This document shows, one piece after another, positions 1 through 11,715 of a DNA stretch of 64,000 nt. Each line of letters starts with the position of its first letter. Within the stretch, counting starts at the first letter, position 1. A program made the position numbers and the translations under genes. The notes beneath the pieces were generated by a model. That model was not told the DNA's origin. It searched no databases and saw only the letters and a list, made by a program, of their open reading frames with translations. The stretch is taken from positions 2,728,001-2,792,000 of the forward strand of contig NC_016472.1 in NCBI RefSeq assembly GCF_000226095.1, given 5' to 3'. This stretch comes from Thermothelomyces thermophilus ATCC 42464 (taxonomy: Eukaryota > Ascomycota > Sordariomycetes > Sordariales > Chaetomiaceae).

Positions 1-1417
1 AAAGCATCGAAAATTTATCGGATCTAAATAATATACCGAAACTTTGTCTATATATAACATTAATATTAATGTTATTATTGGGGTAGCAGAACATTAAGTT
101 AATATTGGACTTTTCTTTTTTAAAGAAAACTATAATAGAACTCAAGTGATAATGGTGACATGAGTAACAAAAAAGAAGGAGTTATACTTGTTCTAGTACT
201 TAGGGCAAGTATAATTACCTCTTGCCTAAAGCTTATGGATATAGAAAAGTAACGGCCTCTAAGTTTATAATCTAAAGATTATAACGATAAGGAAATCTTA
301 TTACTTTTAAGGATAACATTTTTTTACGTGGAAAATGTGCTAGAAAAAGTAAGTAATTTAAAAACTGTACCTAGAAACTGACACAAGTAAGCTAGTAGAG
401 AATACGAAGGCATAAATGAGGCAACAATTATAAAGGAACTCGGCAAACTAACTACCGTAACTTCGGGATAAGGAAGGCTCATTCTTCTCGATTAATACGA
501 GTAAAAAGGAAGAAGCATGAAATAGTGTTATACGACTGTTTAATTAAAACAAAGCACTTTACAAAAGATGATAAATCTAAGTATTAAGTATGATTTCTAC
601 CCGATGCCGGCTGGTTAACGAATTAATTAAATTAAAGTTTGATTTTAGAGGAACCCCTGGTTAATGGCGGCCTTAGCGTAAGGGTCCTAAGGTAGCGAAA
701 CGCCTTGGCCGTTAAATACGGTCTTATATAAATGATGTAACGATACAACAGCTGTCTCTATGATTGACTTAGTGAAATTGGAATAACTGTGTAGATACAG
801 TTTACCCCTAGTTAGACGAGAAGACCCTATGTAGCTTTACTATTACTAATTACTGAATGTGATCGGGAATTTTTCTAGTGTAGAAGGTAATCGATAAGAT
901 ACAATTGTAACACCTTTATAATTCTGTCACATTATTGAAACCTTGCTTTAGTAAGGGACAATTGCTAGGAGATAGTTTATGCGGGGCACAGACCCTATAA
1001 AGAGTAAATGGGTATGTCTAAAATTAAAAGATTAATGTTTGCTATTTTTTTATATAGAATCATATATGCACAGTTTATAAAATGTATATACATATATACT
1101 ATATGTATATATAGTCCTTGGACACGGTATAAAAATTATATATACATTAAACCGCATATTAATTTCAATGAATTAGGGTAAGATTTTATTTAAAGAGAAA
1201 TTATTCGTAATAAAAAAAATATATTGAGTAAACTCTTATATTTTTATACTTATTATTATTTTAATAATAAGATTATTTGTTATATGTAAAGCTTAATGGC
1301 TTAATCTTGCCTTATTGTTTGATTAACAACAAATCTTACAGTCGTGTAAGCGGGGCATAGGATCACAAGATATAAAAAGGAAAGATCTTGGATTTTTGGA
1401 AAAGCTACGCTAGGGAT
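1..1417 (+). rRNA. rnl: Mitochondrial large-subunit rRNA, 3' part of the upstream exon (partial)
   Basis: The sequence is AT-rich and contains the strongly conserved LSU rRNA blocks of the peptidyl-transferase half. One block lies near 650-715, with the core GGCGGCCTTAGCGTAAGGG, and another near 815-840 (GACGAGAAGACCCTATG). The exon runs to CGCTAGGGAT at 1408-1417, which corresponds to E. coli position 2449, a standard fungal group I intron site. The window starts inside domain III, so the 5' part is missing. The regions between conserved blocks are long and AT-rich, as in fungal mitochondria. No RIP-like decay is seen. It is either a nuclear insertion of mitochondrial DNA or an assembly join. 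Confidence 0.9.
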
Positions 1418-2560
1418 GTTTGTCCTTCAATATTAAGAAAAAATTATTAATAATATATTGGGTTAATTTCAAAAATTACTTTTTAGTTAAAGTAAATTTG
1501 AAGCGAAGTTTATCTTAGCATTTAGATGAAGATAAAAACGTTTAACGACTATAAGGTGAGTAATGCTAACAATAATCCTTTGTTAATGCCTAACTTTCTT
1601 TTTTTTCTTTATGTATAAAATATGTAAAACAAGTGATATAAATTATTATGAATAATAAAACTAAAAGTTTAAATATATTTAGCAAATATATTAAAAATAA
1701 TAATAAGATAATACCTTTTAAAGTAAAAAGATCTGATGTAGGAAATACAAGATATTTTCCTCCCGTATCTAGAGAATGAAAAAATAGTATTTATGTTTTT
1801 AATTCAAATAATCTAAAAAACTTACCTGTTTATGATATAAATATTAATTCTTTAATAAAAAATTTCTTCAATTTGCAATTTAATCATAAATTTTTATTTA
1901 AAAAATATATACCTTATAGACTTAGATCTTCCTCTTTAAATAAAATATTTGCAAGTAAAGCTGAAATAAAGCATACTAATAATAAAGCTATTTTAACTGT
2001 TTATGTATATAATAGAGAAAAGGTAGCTTTATTAAAAAAAATAAAAAAATTAAATAAATCTTTTTATAATAAAGTTAAATTACTAATTTATAAAAATAAA
2101 AAAATATTTGGACATGTAGAAGGTTCTGATATTTTATATAATAAATCAATTAAAGCATTATTATATAAAAACTTAAAACTTCTCAGAAAATATAAATTAA
2201 GATTAAGTCTTAATAAATATAAATTTGAAGAAAAACTTTTATATAAATTAAAGAATTTTATAATAAAATATTATAATAAAAAAGTAGAATTTAATATTGT
2301 TAATGTTAAATCTGTTATTTTTCATGCTGATTTTTTTACTAAAATATTAACATCTAAACTTTTAAATAGAAAAGCTAATATATTAGTTGCAATGGATACT
2401 ATTCTAAATAAAGTGGTTTTACCTAAAGTAAATAGAATAGTAGAAAAAAGTTTAGCAAAAAAAAGTTTTAATTTATTGGAAAATAAATATAAATATTTAA
2501 ATTTAAGTTTTATATTAAATAATAATAATAATTTATCTGAAGTATTAAACAAATTAGCCT
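1418..2560 (+). other. Group I intron at LSU site mL2449, 3' end missing
   Basis: The intron begins right after the conserved exon end at 1417. A group I catalytic core is visible at about 1500-1590, including the ACGACTATAAGGTGAG stretch typical of the P7/R element. The open frame for ribosomal protein S3 follows the core, the arrangement known for Pezizomycotina mitochondria. The intron does not reach its 3' splice site or the downstream LSU exon: at about 2558-2561 it runs into Copia retrotransposon sequence. Confidence 0.75.
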
Positions 2561-2565
2561 TTTAA
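1648..2565 (+). pseudogene. rps3: Mitochondrial ribosomal protein S3 (rps3 / S5-like), C-terminally truncated
   Basis: The protein of the small mitoribosomal subunit is encoded inside the LSU intron in most filamentous ascomycetes. The frame starts at the ATG at 1648 and gives 305 residues if TGA is read as Trp. TGA occurs in frame at 1777-1779, so the frame is closed in the nuclear code, where only the part from 1873 on is open. The Lys/Asn-rich composition and the segment around NRKANILVAMD, LPKVNRI and LLENKYKYLNL fit Sordariales S3. Relatives from memory continue for roughly another hundred residues with a basic GRLT-type C-terminus. Here the frame ends right at the join to Copia sequence, and the TAA appears to lie in the Copia part. 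It would not be functional from this locus. Confidence 0.85.
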
Positions 2566-5500
2566 GTACTATAGCCTCTCTTGCCATAAGGGAGAGCGTT
2601 AGAAGTTCTACTTTAGTACTTGACGTCATAATAGTATCCTAGCGTAACGCCTTCTATATAATAGGACCTCCGAATAGGAAGAAGATATATCCTTATAACG
2701 AATACCACGTATCCAGATTATCTATATATAAAGCATCTCTAGCGATTATAAGCGTCGGACTTTCTAATACTCGCTCGCCTCTATACTAGATTAATAGGTA
2801 AGAGCTCCTAAATAGATATCTTACTACTCGCTATACCTCTAACAAGTAGTCTAGTCCTAGGTTAGTCAGGTATCGAGAGAGTACTAAATAAGCATATAAG
2901 ATATCTAGATATGGTATAACTATATAGTATAGGATTAATCCGACAAGCTCCTAATACTCTTTAATCTATATACTAGTAACGCTCCCTTCGAACTTCTTAA
3001 GTTCTTTATAGCTTAAGGGAGTTAGCTTATACACGCTAGGCACGTCTAGTCTATATCTTCTTACTACCTTTCTAATATATTAGTCATAGACTAACTATAT
3101 CTTATATGTAGGTCGGTTACAAATCACCCTAATACCAAGGAACTAACCGACATTACCCTGCTTATAGACGTCGTATCGAGCTTTGATTCCTTCTATTATA
3201 CGCTTGGCCGCTATAGCGTTACTTTTGTAGAAGAAGACCAAGAAGTCGTCGACATAGAAGATTAGGATGACTCGTTTGTCATAGCTCAAGAAGAGGCACT
3301 TCTCTTCGCCCGATGGTTCTATACCCGGATCTGATAGCATTTTATAGAACTCCTTATATCATAAGAGTAGCAAGTCTCTCAAGCTATATAGAGCTCTTCG
3401 TAACTCTATATATTTCCCTGGCTGCTTAAATCCTTCTAGTAATTCGCAGACGACGGGATTGTCTTCTGGTCGTTCGGCGTTAAGGAACGCTTACGCCATA
3501 TCGAACTACTTAACTTCCAAGTCGAAGTATACAGCGATCGCTATTATTATACGGAACGACTACGCTGTTAGAGTAGCTACGTACGTACTTTTTACTAAGC
3601 TAATATCTTATAGATCTCCTTGTATATAGATCCTTGCCTCATATTTCTCTAAGAAACCGTCCTTATTAAACTTATACACGAAGACCTATTTCAAGGGGAT
3701 AGGTCGCGCTTTCGCCTACTTACGCGGTACAATCTTCTACGTTTCCCTGCTCTCTAAGTTATATATCTCCTTACGAGCTGTGTCTTTAAACTGTTATCCT
3801 AACAGGTAGTTATATAGGTCCTACTAGTTAGTAGGAACGTAAGTAAGATCGTTAATATACTAATACGGCTTATTTAGGGCTATTCTAAGGTATATGGTAT
3901 CCTTCTATTATATAGCGGTAACGAATACTATATATATCGTTCTTATACTCTAGTCCTCTAGGTAAGCTTCCTATTAATTAGGTAGGTAAGTCTTATAGAA
4001 CTATCGCTAGAGTTCCTTAGTTATATAGATAAAGGAGTAATAGTAATTAACCCTCTCTTTATTTCATAGCCGTTTGCTTAACTAGACAGGGTCCCTAAGC
4101 TTATAAGCCCTCCTCCTGCCTCTACCTCTCCTAGCAAGAGGTTACTAAATAGCTTCTCCTTCACTTCTACCTTCTAGAGGATACGTTAGCTAATCCGGAC
4201 TTTGCTTAACGCTCTACTTCTCTAGCCTAGCTGGGTACGATATATTAGTAATACCGTCCCTAGCTCCTAGCTCTTCCGTCCACTTATTATACGCGTTGGA
4301 TTCTTCTATAGAAGGCATCCCTCTATTAGATTCGATAGCTTCCCTACTCTCCCTAGCGTCTAGTTAGCTAGCTAATGACTAGGAAGGCCCTAATTTAAAC
4401 CTTCCTACTTCTTAGTAGACATCCCCTTTACTAGCCGGCGCGGGGCAAGTCACCAAGGGCTTAGGCGTATATTCAGGGGTCAAGGGTCCTTTAAAGCTCT
4501 CTATCTATTTGGTAAGTTTGTCTATTACTTGTATTTCCGCTATAAGAGTCTCTAGAACTAATTACTCGCTTGTAGGCTATATATTAGAGAGCTCCCTTAC
4601 CCCCAAGTCTTGACCCTATTAGAGAGGTTAGTCTATCGCCAGACTCTCTTATAATAAAGGTAGCTAAGCTACTATAATAGAGTCTTCTACTAGTTATTAG
4701 GTCTATTATAACGCTTCCTAGAGAAAGTTAGTATCTTAGGAATCTTCGCTAAGATCGAACTAATTGACTTCCTAGCTCGCTACTACTAGCGATAACTCTA
4801 TCGGCTACTCTTCGCCTAGACGGTAGAAAGTCTTCTTATCGAAGCGAACGTTACGAGTTATAATGACCTTATCGAGCTTAGATATCTAAACGCGATAGAT
4901 GTTAGACGCGCGATATCCTATAAGATACTTTATTAGCCTATGTAGCAGTACCTTAAAGTCCTTTGTATGCCGCTTAGCTTCCCTATCCTTATAGAGGACA
5001 TATATCCGGCATCTATATATAAAGATACTACTCTAGTCTAGGTATAAGTCGCTAGTTAACGTAATTATTAATTTAGGTTTGTACTAGCGAAAGTACTATT
5101 TAAACTAGCTATAAAGCACTTCGTTAGGAGTTCTAAATAAATAAATATAGCTCGAGCTTATCGTGTATAAGTATACTACCGCTTGTACGCTTTCTAACTA
5201 GAGCTTTATAAGCAGATTCGCGCCGTTAAGCATCTTAATTAAGCGTAAGATTAGCTCTTGCCCTACTCGCTCCGCTAGTCCGTTAGGCTTATAGGTATAT
5301 AAAGGTAAGAGTTTAAAATCAATACCGCTTTCTATAGCCTAAGTCTAGTAGCGTATCGGTGTGCGCCCTACTAAACTAATCGTAGTAATATCGTTATCCT
5401 GCTTAATCTTATAGATAGCGAGCCTATATTAGCGTCTTACCTAGCTCTCAAAATTCTAGATAACTCCTATGATCTGGTCTAGCGACTTCGTTATTAGAAG

Positions 5501-7891
5501 GAAAGGGAAGAGCTTCCTACTATACTCGTTAATAATTATAAGCAGCTATCATAATCTATTAATTGCTTTAGGATAGTCAAATGGCTACCTGCTAGAACAG
5601 GCACGTAGACTTCTACTTAGGTAGTATTTTCCTAAAGATAACCTTACTTACGTAAGTACAAGTATAGCTCTCGTACTTAATATACGCCGTCCCCTTGATA
5701 TAGACATTTCTAGCGTTATTAATAAGCGCTTTTAACACTTCTAGTCTAAGGTAGCTAGCTCTCAAGTGCTAAAGATCCTCGGTGTCCTCTCTTATGGTAG
5801 GTAACGCTTGCGTCTAGGACCTTCTACCGTATGTAGCGAACAGGTTCTACAAGGACATATAAACATTTATAATACCCGCTTTACTAGTTAAGACGTAGTT
5901 TAGAAAGCTCGAATAATAGGAAAGTAGCTTATATTCGAGGAAGGTAAGATTATACTTACATTCTAACTTACAAAGAATAAAGTTATTTTCTAATATTCTG
6001 AAATATAAAGAGCAATCTAAGCTATAGTACTAAGCGCCTACCTTAAGTAATAGAGCTTCCGAGACAATGTTAATATAGAATCCTTTGATAATAGTGATAT
6101 CCTTAAGTATCAGGCTCTCGGTACGCGGTCTATATAGTCTATCTAGAACGTTCTCGATTACTTAAATACCCCTCCTACTAATAGAAAAGGTCATTATACC
6201 TGCTTCGACGAACTTAGAATCTTCTACCTTAATAAACGTCCTAAGTAAAAGGAACTTCTTGTCGTTAACTAAGTAGGTTATACTATATAAGTCTAGCAAA
6301 GTGCTTTCTAAAAGAGGATAACGCTATAGAGCGACTATATTAAATGCCCTATAGTAAGTTAAGAGTTCGCCAAGTAGTTAAGGGCTAATAATTGATATAT
6401 TAAGGGAACTAGGGTATCCTACCCCTAACTACCTAGAATAGGATAGCTCCCCTCACTTAGTAATAAGTTAATTTTTTAGTCTAGCCTACTTTAGCTTGTC
6501 AAGCTCCTAGCAAATCCTCTTATACTCCTTATTAGAAAGGTACAAGCGTTACTTGTTACTATAGACGGCTTACTTAAGTATATAATAGTCTACTAGATCC
6601 TATAGATATCTTAGACGCTTATAGGGACATCTCGTATTATATTACTAACTACTATAAAAGTCTCTATATAAGTCTCTGCCTCTCTCTTTACTACTCTTCT
6701 AAGCTATAGGAAGTATTAGTATATAAGTTATCAAGAAGATTCTATACTTCTAAGAGACTCTAGGTTATATATCGTTATTAATTAGGATCTTGGCCATCAT
6801 AACGAGGGTACTAAGCTCTGGAAGTAGCTATCCTATACCATTAGCAAGCTTAATTTCTATCCTCTTATTTGCTACCTAGGTTAGTAGAATATATATAGTA
6901 ATAGTATTAAGAAAGGTATAAAGTCTTTATACGCCCTATACCTCTAGGATATTATATTAGATAGCTTACTAGAAGGTGACATTAAAGTTACAAATCTAGC
7001 GCTATAGATTAACTCCTAAACGCTTAGCTATGTCAAGACTAGTTATATATTATGCTATAACCATTATATAAAGCGTTACAACAGATGGTATAAGTATAGA
7101 ACAAAGCGCCTAGATAATCTCCCTAATAAGGTTGACATCCTTCTTCCTACGCGCTTTCACAGCTTTGTAGAGCTTAGGATCCACGGTATACGCCAGCTAG
7201 CGTTATAGCTGTCCCATCCGCTTACTAACGTCTACAACGTACACAATATCTTTATAAAAGGAGTCTTATAGTCATACAAATTCGGCTATAACGGCTACGT
7301 TAGAAGGTATCAAATCTATAGATATCAAGGGCAATAATCCTTCTTAGAGCTGCTCTTAGGAAGCTAGGATAAGGTTATCTCTAGCTTACTTATAGGTTAA
7401 GCGCTATAGAACTTCTAGATCTGGCTCGTAGGCGCCGTCAGGGTCGACAAATCCCTATATACCGGCGAATTTAGCCAGTAACTATAGTTCAATATACTAC
7501 GAGTTCCAGGAACTAGGCCCTATGAGGCGCGTAGAAGTCTCGACTGGGATCTCAGACATGATAGATGGATGCGTCGTCGAAAGCGTATTGAAGCAGGGTA
7601 AGAGAGTTCGTAATAGAAGAAGCTTCCACTGATATTGAAGATGCGTCGGCAGAGGAGCAGTCAAGGCGCCGGGCTCATAACTGCCGAACGCAGTAGAAGC
7701 TCCGGGAGCGTTGAAAGCAGTCTGCAGTGGGTGGCTGTATAAAGGAGACAGTGCCTTGTTGAAGCTATCTACAAAGGAGACAAAAACGAGTGGTATTTAT
7801 AGACAAAGGGACTGGCCAATGCGTTGAACAGCCTCATACAGCTGTGGCAAACGCGTGGCTAATACGCTTGGAAGCTCCACAGCTTCCGACA
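2561..7891 (-). mobile_element. Ty1/Copia LTR retrotransposon fossil, truncated, RIP-decayed
   Basis: Read on the minus strand, the element starts with an LTR at 7682-7891. A leader follows, then a gag start near 7559, a GAG-pre-integrase/integrase region at about 5750-5150, reverse transcriptase at about 3700-2930 (the YVDD box falls in the open stretch 3143-3340) and the start of RNase H. It matches the second Copia element of this window along gag-pol at similar spacing. It is broken, with stops throughout and strong TpA enrichment. It ends inside the RNase H region where mitochondrial DNA begins, so the 3' part and 3' LTR are missing. It is old, judged by heavy decay. Confidence 0.88.
7682..7891 (-). 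repeat. 5' LTR of the left Copia element
   Basis: On the minus strand it begins TGTCGGAAGC and ends CTGCGTTCGGCA, the same ends as the 212-bp LTRs of the right-hand Copia element (19800-20011 and 26871-27082). Several inner blocks are shared, such as the CTATCTACAAAGGAGA segment, but the middle has diverged, so it belongs to a related subfamily. It is about 210 bp. Its partner LTR has been lost with the element's 3' end. Confidence 0.8.
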
Positions 7892-8258
7892 CCTCATCTA
7901 GGACCGAGTATACGATGCTGTCACCGAATCCACCCTGCCTCCCCGACCGATAGCGTCTTCTAGCCAAGCAAACACTATATAGCTGCGCAACACTAGCAGC
8001 TTTGCCAATTCGTCGAACACTGTAAATATGTGGATAACGTCCTTAAGGAGGAGCTTGGCCCTATGTATATTAGGCTCCGGGACTTCCACAAGACGTACTT
8101 TGGTGATGTGTATAAGTGAGAAAAAAAAACAAGCTTGTTTAATAATTCGAATTTTATTGCGTTTTTAGACGATTCAACCAACCGTTGCCAGCGCGAGGGA
8201 GGGAGAGAAGGAATATCAAGGAGAAGAGGTAATTTGAAGTGTCTGCCCTAGTCCAAGT
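7892..8258. other. Intergenic flank between the Copia LTR and the DUF4419 gene
   Basis: No convincing gene is seen. The stretch includes the outer flank of the LTR and the probable 3' untranslated region of the DUF4419 gene on the minus strand. Short frames on the minus strand here (for example 7898-8089) have no recognisable domain. Confidence 0.4.
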
Positions 8259-9419
8259 CTAAGAAGAAGTCGCCAACATCCACCACCCCGAAGCAGGTCG
8301 AACGGCGATTTCATCGTCTTCCTCAATAAGCACCTCCATCCCCATCGAGCCAGCCAGCAACACCACCTTCTCCGTCCGTGGACCGTGGTGCAACGCTAGC
8401 GGGGCCCTTACGACGCCCGCCGGGATCCTCTCTCTATCAATGACGGGAAACCCAACACCGTCCAGCACGAGCCGCTGACACCCCCCATCCTTCCCCTTCC
8501 CCTCCCGAGCAAGCTCCCCATCATCACTATAATAATCCTTCACCCTCTCCCCGTCCGCACTCCACCAACAAAACGCCGTCAGCCACCCCGACAGCGTCGT
8601 CACGGCGCCCGACGAGCGCCCGCCCGCCTGGTGCACCGCGCTGGTCCAGAACCGCCTCACGTCTGCGTCGCCCGGCCGGTCGAAGCTCGCCACCATGTAC
8701 TCGAGCACCTTGGCCAACCGCGCCGCCCACGCCGCAACGGCCTCTTCCCGGCCGCCAACCACCGTCGCGAGCCAGGCTATACGCGCGAGTATATCGGCCC
8801 AGTCGCGCCGCTCGCCTAGCAAGGTCACGGAGGGGAAGCTACAGCCGAAGTGGATATCGTAGCTAAAGTACTCGCGCATGGTGCCGAGGAAGACCATGGC
8901 CGCGGTGGCGCGGTCGTGCGAGGTCGTGGTGGTAAACTCGGGGAGGAGGGTCGTAGCGATGCCGGGGTCTTTGAGCTTCTGCCGGACCATGGCCGCCAGC
9001 TGCCGCGCGACGGCGCCCACGTCGACGGTTTCGACGCTGTCGGGGCTAGCGTCGAGGGCGAGTGGGAGCCGGCCCTGATGGGAGACAAAGAGAGAGCGGA
9101 GGGAGTCGGCGTAGGCGTTGACGGCGAAGGTGAATTGGGTTAGGATGGCCAGCCAGACGTCGTCGGGCCGCAGTTTGAGGTGCAGGTCCTGCTGCCAGGC
9201 GCGGATGACGGCGTGGGTGAGGCCGTTTTTGGCGGGTGCGACGAAGGAGGGTGAAGCGTCGTTGCCGTGGTCTGGGAAGGTGAAGGAGGAGCGGAGAATG
9301 GGGTATTTGGAGTCGCTGGGCGAGACGCATCGGAGTAGCTGGGACGGCGAGGATTCAACCTGGTCGCGGCACTTACCGCCCCCCGTGATCAGAGGGTCTG
9401 GTGTGATGATAACGGGCAT
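8259..9419 (-). CDS. DUF4419 domain protein
   Basis: This is a single-exon gene for 386 residues. It belongs to the DUF4419 family, common in fungi and of unknown function. The family hallmark is clear at about residues 65-105: a His-aligned stretch (THAVIRAW) followed by LRPDDVWLAILTQF. A second conserved block near residues 180-215 (YFSYDIHFGCSFPSVTLLG) and a Trp-rich part near 280-290 (GWLTAFCWW) also fit. There is no signal peptide or membrane segment, so a soluble protein is likely. The length is usual for the family. The start is the first ATG of the frame, followed at once by MPVIITPD. Codon use is GC-rich like the other host genes. It lies 367 bp from the left Copia element but shows no RIP damage. 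Confidence 0.85.
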   Translation of the reverse strand: MPVIITPDPLITGGGKCRDQVESSPSQLLRCVSPSDSKYPILRSSFTFPDHGNDASPSFVAPAKNGLTHAVIRAWQQDLHLKLRPDDVWLAILTQFTFAVNAYADSLRSLFVSHQGRLPLALDASPDSVETVDVGAVARQLAAMVRQKLKDPGIATTLLPEFTTTTSHDRATAAMVFLGTMREYFSYDIHFGCSFPSVTLLGERRDWADILARIAWLATVVGGREEAVAAWAARLAKVLEYMVASFDRPGDADVRRFWTSAVHQAGGRSSGAVTTLSGWLTAFCWWSADGERVKDYYSDDGELAREGKGKDGGCQRLVLDGVGFPVIDRERIPAGVVRAPLALHHGPRTEKVVLLAGSMGMEVLIEEDDEIAVRPASGWWMLATSS

Positions 9420-10371
9420 TGCGGTCTTGATGATTTTGTTTTATTTTTATTGTTGAAAAGTAAAACAAAAAAAAAGAAAGAGTGGAAAGGGGGCCTGGTC
9501 TGCCTGAGACCGAGGTACATAGTACGGAGTAGCAAAGACGGAATGAATCCGATAGATGGAATTTGCTCGGTATTTCGCCCGCAGGTTCGCGAAGCCGAAA
9601 GGGCCTTGGTGCGCTAACTGGGTGGGTAGGGAGGCTTCCTGCAAGGTATCCATCTTTATTTACCCAGTTCGTTGACGGTCGGTTATCTACGTACTTGGTG
9701 CAGTTATTAGGTGGCCTGACCAAACCCCCTGCTAAGCGAGCTCGAAGTGCTTAAATTCTAGAGTACAATACGTAGTGTATTCTTTAAGAATTGTGGGGAG
9801 GGACGAAGTTGACCTGCCAGCCCAGATCGACAGTGCTCACCGGGAAGAAAGCGACTCATTTTTGTTTATAGACCCGGCCCGCTAGCATCGGTTCCTGTCC
9901 TGTCCTCATGGAGGACAGGCACGGTGGCAACGATGGTGATGGTGTTGTATTGTTCGTTTGGTTGTGGGTCGGAGAGCTGCTGTCGTGGGGCGGGGTATAT
10001 CATCTGGTCCTCGAGGTCTCCCGATTGGAGACCGGTCTCTGTTTTGGGGTTCCTGCAGTGGTCGCCACCGCCTGACACTTCCTCTGTTTCCCTTTGGCCT
10101 TTTCCAAAACCGCCAAGCCAACGCCGGCAGCGATTGAGATTTCAGAGTTGATAAGCCCACAGAACAAAAATGGGGTGCCTAATTATCTTGTCGTGACACC
10201 CGGGAAGAGAAGCCCGATGGGTACTGCGGGCTATGAGAATCCCCGCCGTTGGCATGTATGTGTCGTGTCACCAAAGCTTAGTAGGATGCTGTCATCGGCC
10301 AAGGTTTTGAGGGGGTGCAAGAGGGACTTCAGAGCAGCAATCTGAGCTAACATTTTCCTGCGGGCGCCTCA
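9420..10371. other. Intergenic region, shared by two minus-strand genes
   Basis: This is the promoter side of the DUF4419 gene and the 3' side of the F-box-like gene. Small frames on both strands overlap each other and show no domain. No RNA gene or repeat was recognised. Confidence 0.4.
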
Positions 10372-11715
10372 TCAGTCATCCCGCTCGATCGAGCGGTTAA
10401 GAACCCATCCGGTATACAGCTCCCCCCCAAACATGCTCAGCCCCTTCAACGCCTCGACCCGTTTCCGGTCCCACAGGCAAAACCCAGCGTGCCTCCAGAG
10501 GTACAAGGCATTGCTCTGGTCCGATGACTGGCTGTGGCTCTGCCGGGTAGGCAGCCGGGGAATGGAGTACAGCCCTTCTCCGAACCATTTGACGTAGCGC
10601 CCCCCCAGCGCGTCCAGCCAGCCGTATGGGGCGAGGTCGAGCCCGTCTCCGACGTAGGGCACAACCAACCCGTCCCGGTCCCACTTGTCTCTGACCGGGT
10701 CCGGGAAGGAGGTTGCCCGGTCCGCCTGCCACGCGAGTCGCAGGGGGATCATCTGGTACGGGTTCACGTACTCGTCGCGCAGGCGCGAGCAGTGCGCGAG
10801 CTCCATGGCCGCTGCCAGATCACGGGCGGCCCGCTTGGCGACGCCGCGATGTGTCTGCAGGAACTGGTCGAGGCGGTGCAGGTGCGCAAACAGCTCGTCG
10901 AACTGGCGGGGTGGGATCCCCGGGGCTCCGTCGGCCGTCCGCGGAGAGTGGTGCACGAGCGCGAGACACAGGCGCGTGATGAAGACGTCGGCGTGCTCGA
11001 TCTGCTGCATCTCCCAGGGCTCAAGCGTGCCGAGCAGGCCCAACTGCTCGCCTTGATGCGTGCTCGAGTTGCTGATAGCCGCCGTGTCCTCGTGGGTCCA
11101 GTGCTTGGGGCGCCTGGTCGCGGCCCAGGCGTTGCTCAGGATCTGGCGGCGGTAGAAGCTGCGCACGAGCCGTCGCCGCTCTAAGGGCGAGAGCGGCGCC
11201 GTGGCGGGCGTCCCGCCTCCGCCGCCTCGGTCGAACGACGCGAGCCGTGCTGTGATGTACATGTCGGCGATGAAGTTGATCTGGTGGAGGGTGCGGCAAA
11301 GCGCCTTTAGCTCCTCGAGGTGGGGGAGGGCATCGCCTTGGATTGGCATGCCATCCTCGGTGTTGCCGCCTCGAAGCATGCCGTGGTATACGTCGGCCAT
11401 GAGGTGGAGCCATTCGATGTACCGGACCTGGTCTGTGGGGTCCGAATAAGGGAACACAAAGAGGAACCTGGCGTCAGCTAGCACCGGGCCCAGCTCGTTT
11501 TGCAGGACCCGGAAAAGGACGGCCCGCCTTTGAAGCCTGAAGCGTTGGTACGCGAAGCGAGCGGTGGCGATGAAGTGGGCGAGATCGCGGATGGAGTTGA
11601 TCTCGAACAAGATCTTGTCGAACAACTCGGATGGCAGACCACCAAGATGATGGTGGGAGACGCCATGGGAGTCCGTCTTATCCTCCGTCTGCGCTTCGGG
11701 AGCCTCTTGGGCCAT
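10372..11715 (-). CDS. F-box-like domain protein
   Basis: This single-exon gene encodes 447 residues from the ATG at 11715 (MAQEAPEA). The frame stays open 43 codons further upstream, but that part is low-complexity and the 11715 start fits better. Residues about 25-65 (LPSELFDKILFEINSIRDLAHFIATA) look like an F-box, the short helical motif that binds Skp1 in SCF ubiquitin ligases. The remainder is helical and has no recognised substrate-binding repeat. A glycine run near residue 195 (RGGGGG) is a linker. Proteins with this N-terminal pattern followed by a long uncharacterised region are frequent in Sordariomycetes. The substrate is unknown. The F-box call is by motif only. Confidence 0.7.
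   Translation of the reverse strand: MAQEAPEAQTEDKTDSHGVSHHHLGGLPSELFDKILFEINSIRDLAHFIATARFAYQRFRLQRRAVLFRVLQNELGPVLADARFLFVFPYSDPTDQVRYIEWLHLMADVYHGMLRGGNTEDGMPIQGDALPHLEELKALCRTLHQINFIADMYITARLASFDRGGGGGTPATAPLSPLERRRLVRSFYRRQILSNAWAATRRPKHWTHEDTAAISNSSTHQGEQLGLLGTLEPWEMQQIEHADVFITRLCLALVHHSPRTADGAPGIPPRQFDELFAHLHRLDQFLQTHRGVAKRAARDLAAAMELAHCSRLRDEYVNPYQMIPLRLAWQADRATSFPDPVRDKWDRDGLVVPYVGDGLDLAPYGWLDALGGRYVKWFGEGLYSIPRLPTRQSHSQSSDQSNALYLWRHAGFCLWDRKRVEALKGLSMFGGELYTGWVLNRSIERDD

Noticed and set aside
3143-3340. 65-codon minus-strand frame as a small gene
   Set aside because: It is the surviving reverse-transcriptase YVDD segment of the left Copia fossil, not a separate gene.
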